A stretch of DNA of 46,723 nucleotides from Oscillospiraceae bacterium (GTDB lineage: Bacteria > Bacillota > Clostridia > Oscillospirales > Oscillospiraceae). Position 1 is the first letter of the stretch. Each line of letters starts with the position of its first letter. The stretch covers positions 1 to 46,723 of the forward strand of contig SVLB01000019.1 in NCBI GenBank assembly GCA_015068135.1, written 5' to 3'. A program made the position numbers and the translations under genes. The notes under the pieces are model-generated. The model was given only the letters and a program-made list of their open reading frames with translations. It did not search any database and had not been told where the DNA came from. This document shows positions 46,715-46,723 of this stretch, one piece after another.

Positions 46715-46723
46715 ATGAGGGGC
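46715..46723 (+). CDS. Possible start of a gene cut by the window end
   Basis: An ATG follows AAAGGAG by only two bases (closer than usual) and reads Met-Arg-Gly before the sequence ends. The true start may lie beyond the window. Confidence 0.3.

Overview
This window looks like chromosome of a gut-type anaerobic Firmicute (Clostridia, probably Oscillospirales-like). The evidence is Gram-positive style secreted and wall proteins with Thr/Glu/Pro linkers, strong AGGAGG ribosome sites, and a Wood-Ljungdahl (acetyl-CoA pathway) gene set. No 16S or other taxonomic marker is present, so the placement is inferred.

Layout. Positions 1-2.7 kb hold an MBOAT/DHHW pair for O-acetylation of a surface polymer. 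Positions 2.7-6.2 kb (minus strand) hold the methylene-THF reductase module: an RnfC2-type subunit fused to a MetV-like domain, then metV, then metF. Positions 6.4-13.1 kb hold a 2221-residue secreted metallophosphoesterase with three LamG-like repeats, divergent from an AraC-type regulator. Positions 14.3-24.3 kb hold the carbonyl branch: a CooC/AcsF ATPase, acsD, an acsC-acsE fusion, acsB, a corrinoid activation protein (RACo) and a DUF3786 protein. No CODH catalytic subunit, fhs or folD lies in the window. Positions 24.3-33.9 kb hold ordinary genes: a wall amidase-like protein, AzlCD, an L,D-transpeptidase, a GH28-like protein, a YhcC-type radical SAM protein, a methyltransferase, and a PHP phosphatase gene split by a 271-bp MITE-like element.

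From about 34 kb onward the DNA is accessory. First comes a small surface-protein operon ending in a TPQTG-anchored protein, then a Fic gene. Next is a compact 6.96-kb integrated element (37,269-44,273), flanked by 45-bp direct repeats that are the 3' half of a tRNA-Thr(GGT) gene. It carries a repressor, excisionase-like and sigma-like proteins, a second Fic cassette, a tyrosine integrase and small phage-like proteins, but no structural, relaxase or replication gene that I recognise. To its right begins a second element resembling the mobilisation end of a conjugative element, cut by the window edge.

How the genes work together. MetF, MetV and RnfC2 would make methyl-THF. The AcsE domain would move the methyl group to the AcsC/AcsD corrinoid protein, RACo would reactivate that corrinoid, and AcsB, matured by AcsF, would condense methyl, CO and CoA to acetyl-CoA. 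The strongest novelty candidates are the two domain fusions in this pathway, the MITE that splits the PHP gene with a TA duplication, the tRNA-Thr integrated element with its duplicated and degenerate Fic cassette, a structured leader or small gene inside it, and a double-amber small gene in the right-hand element.
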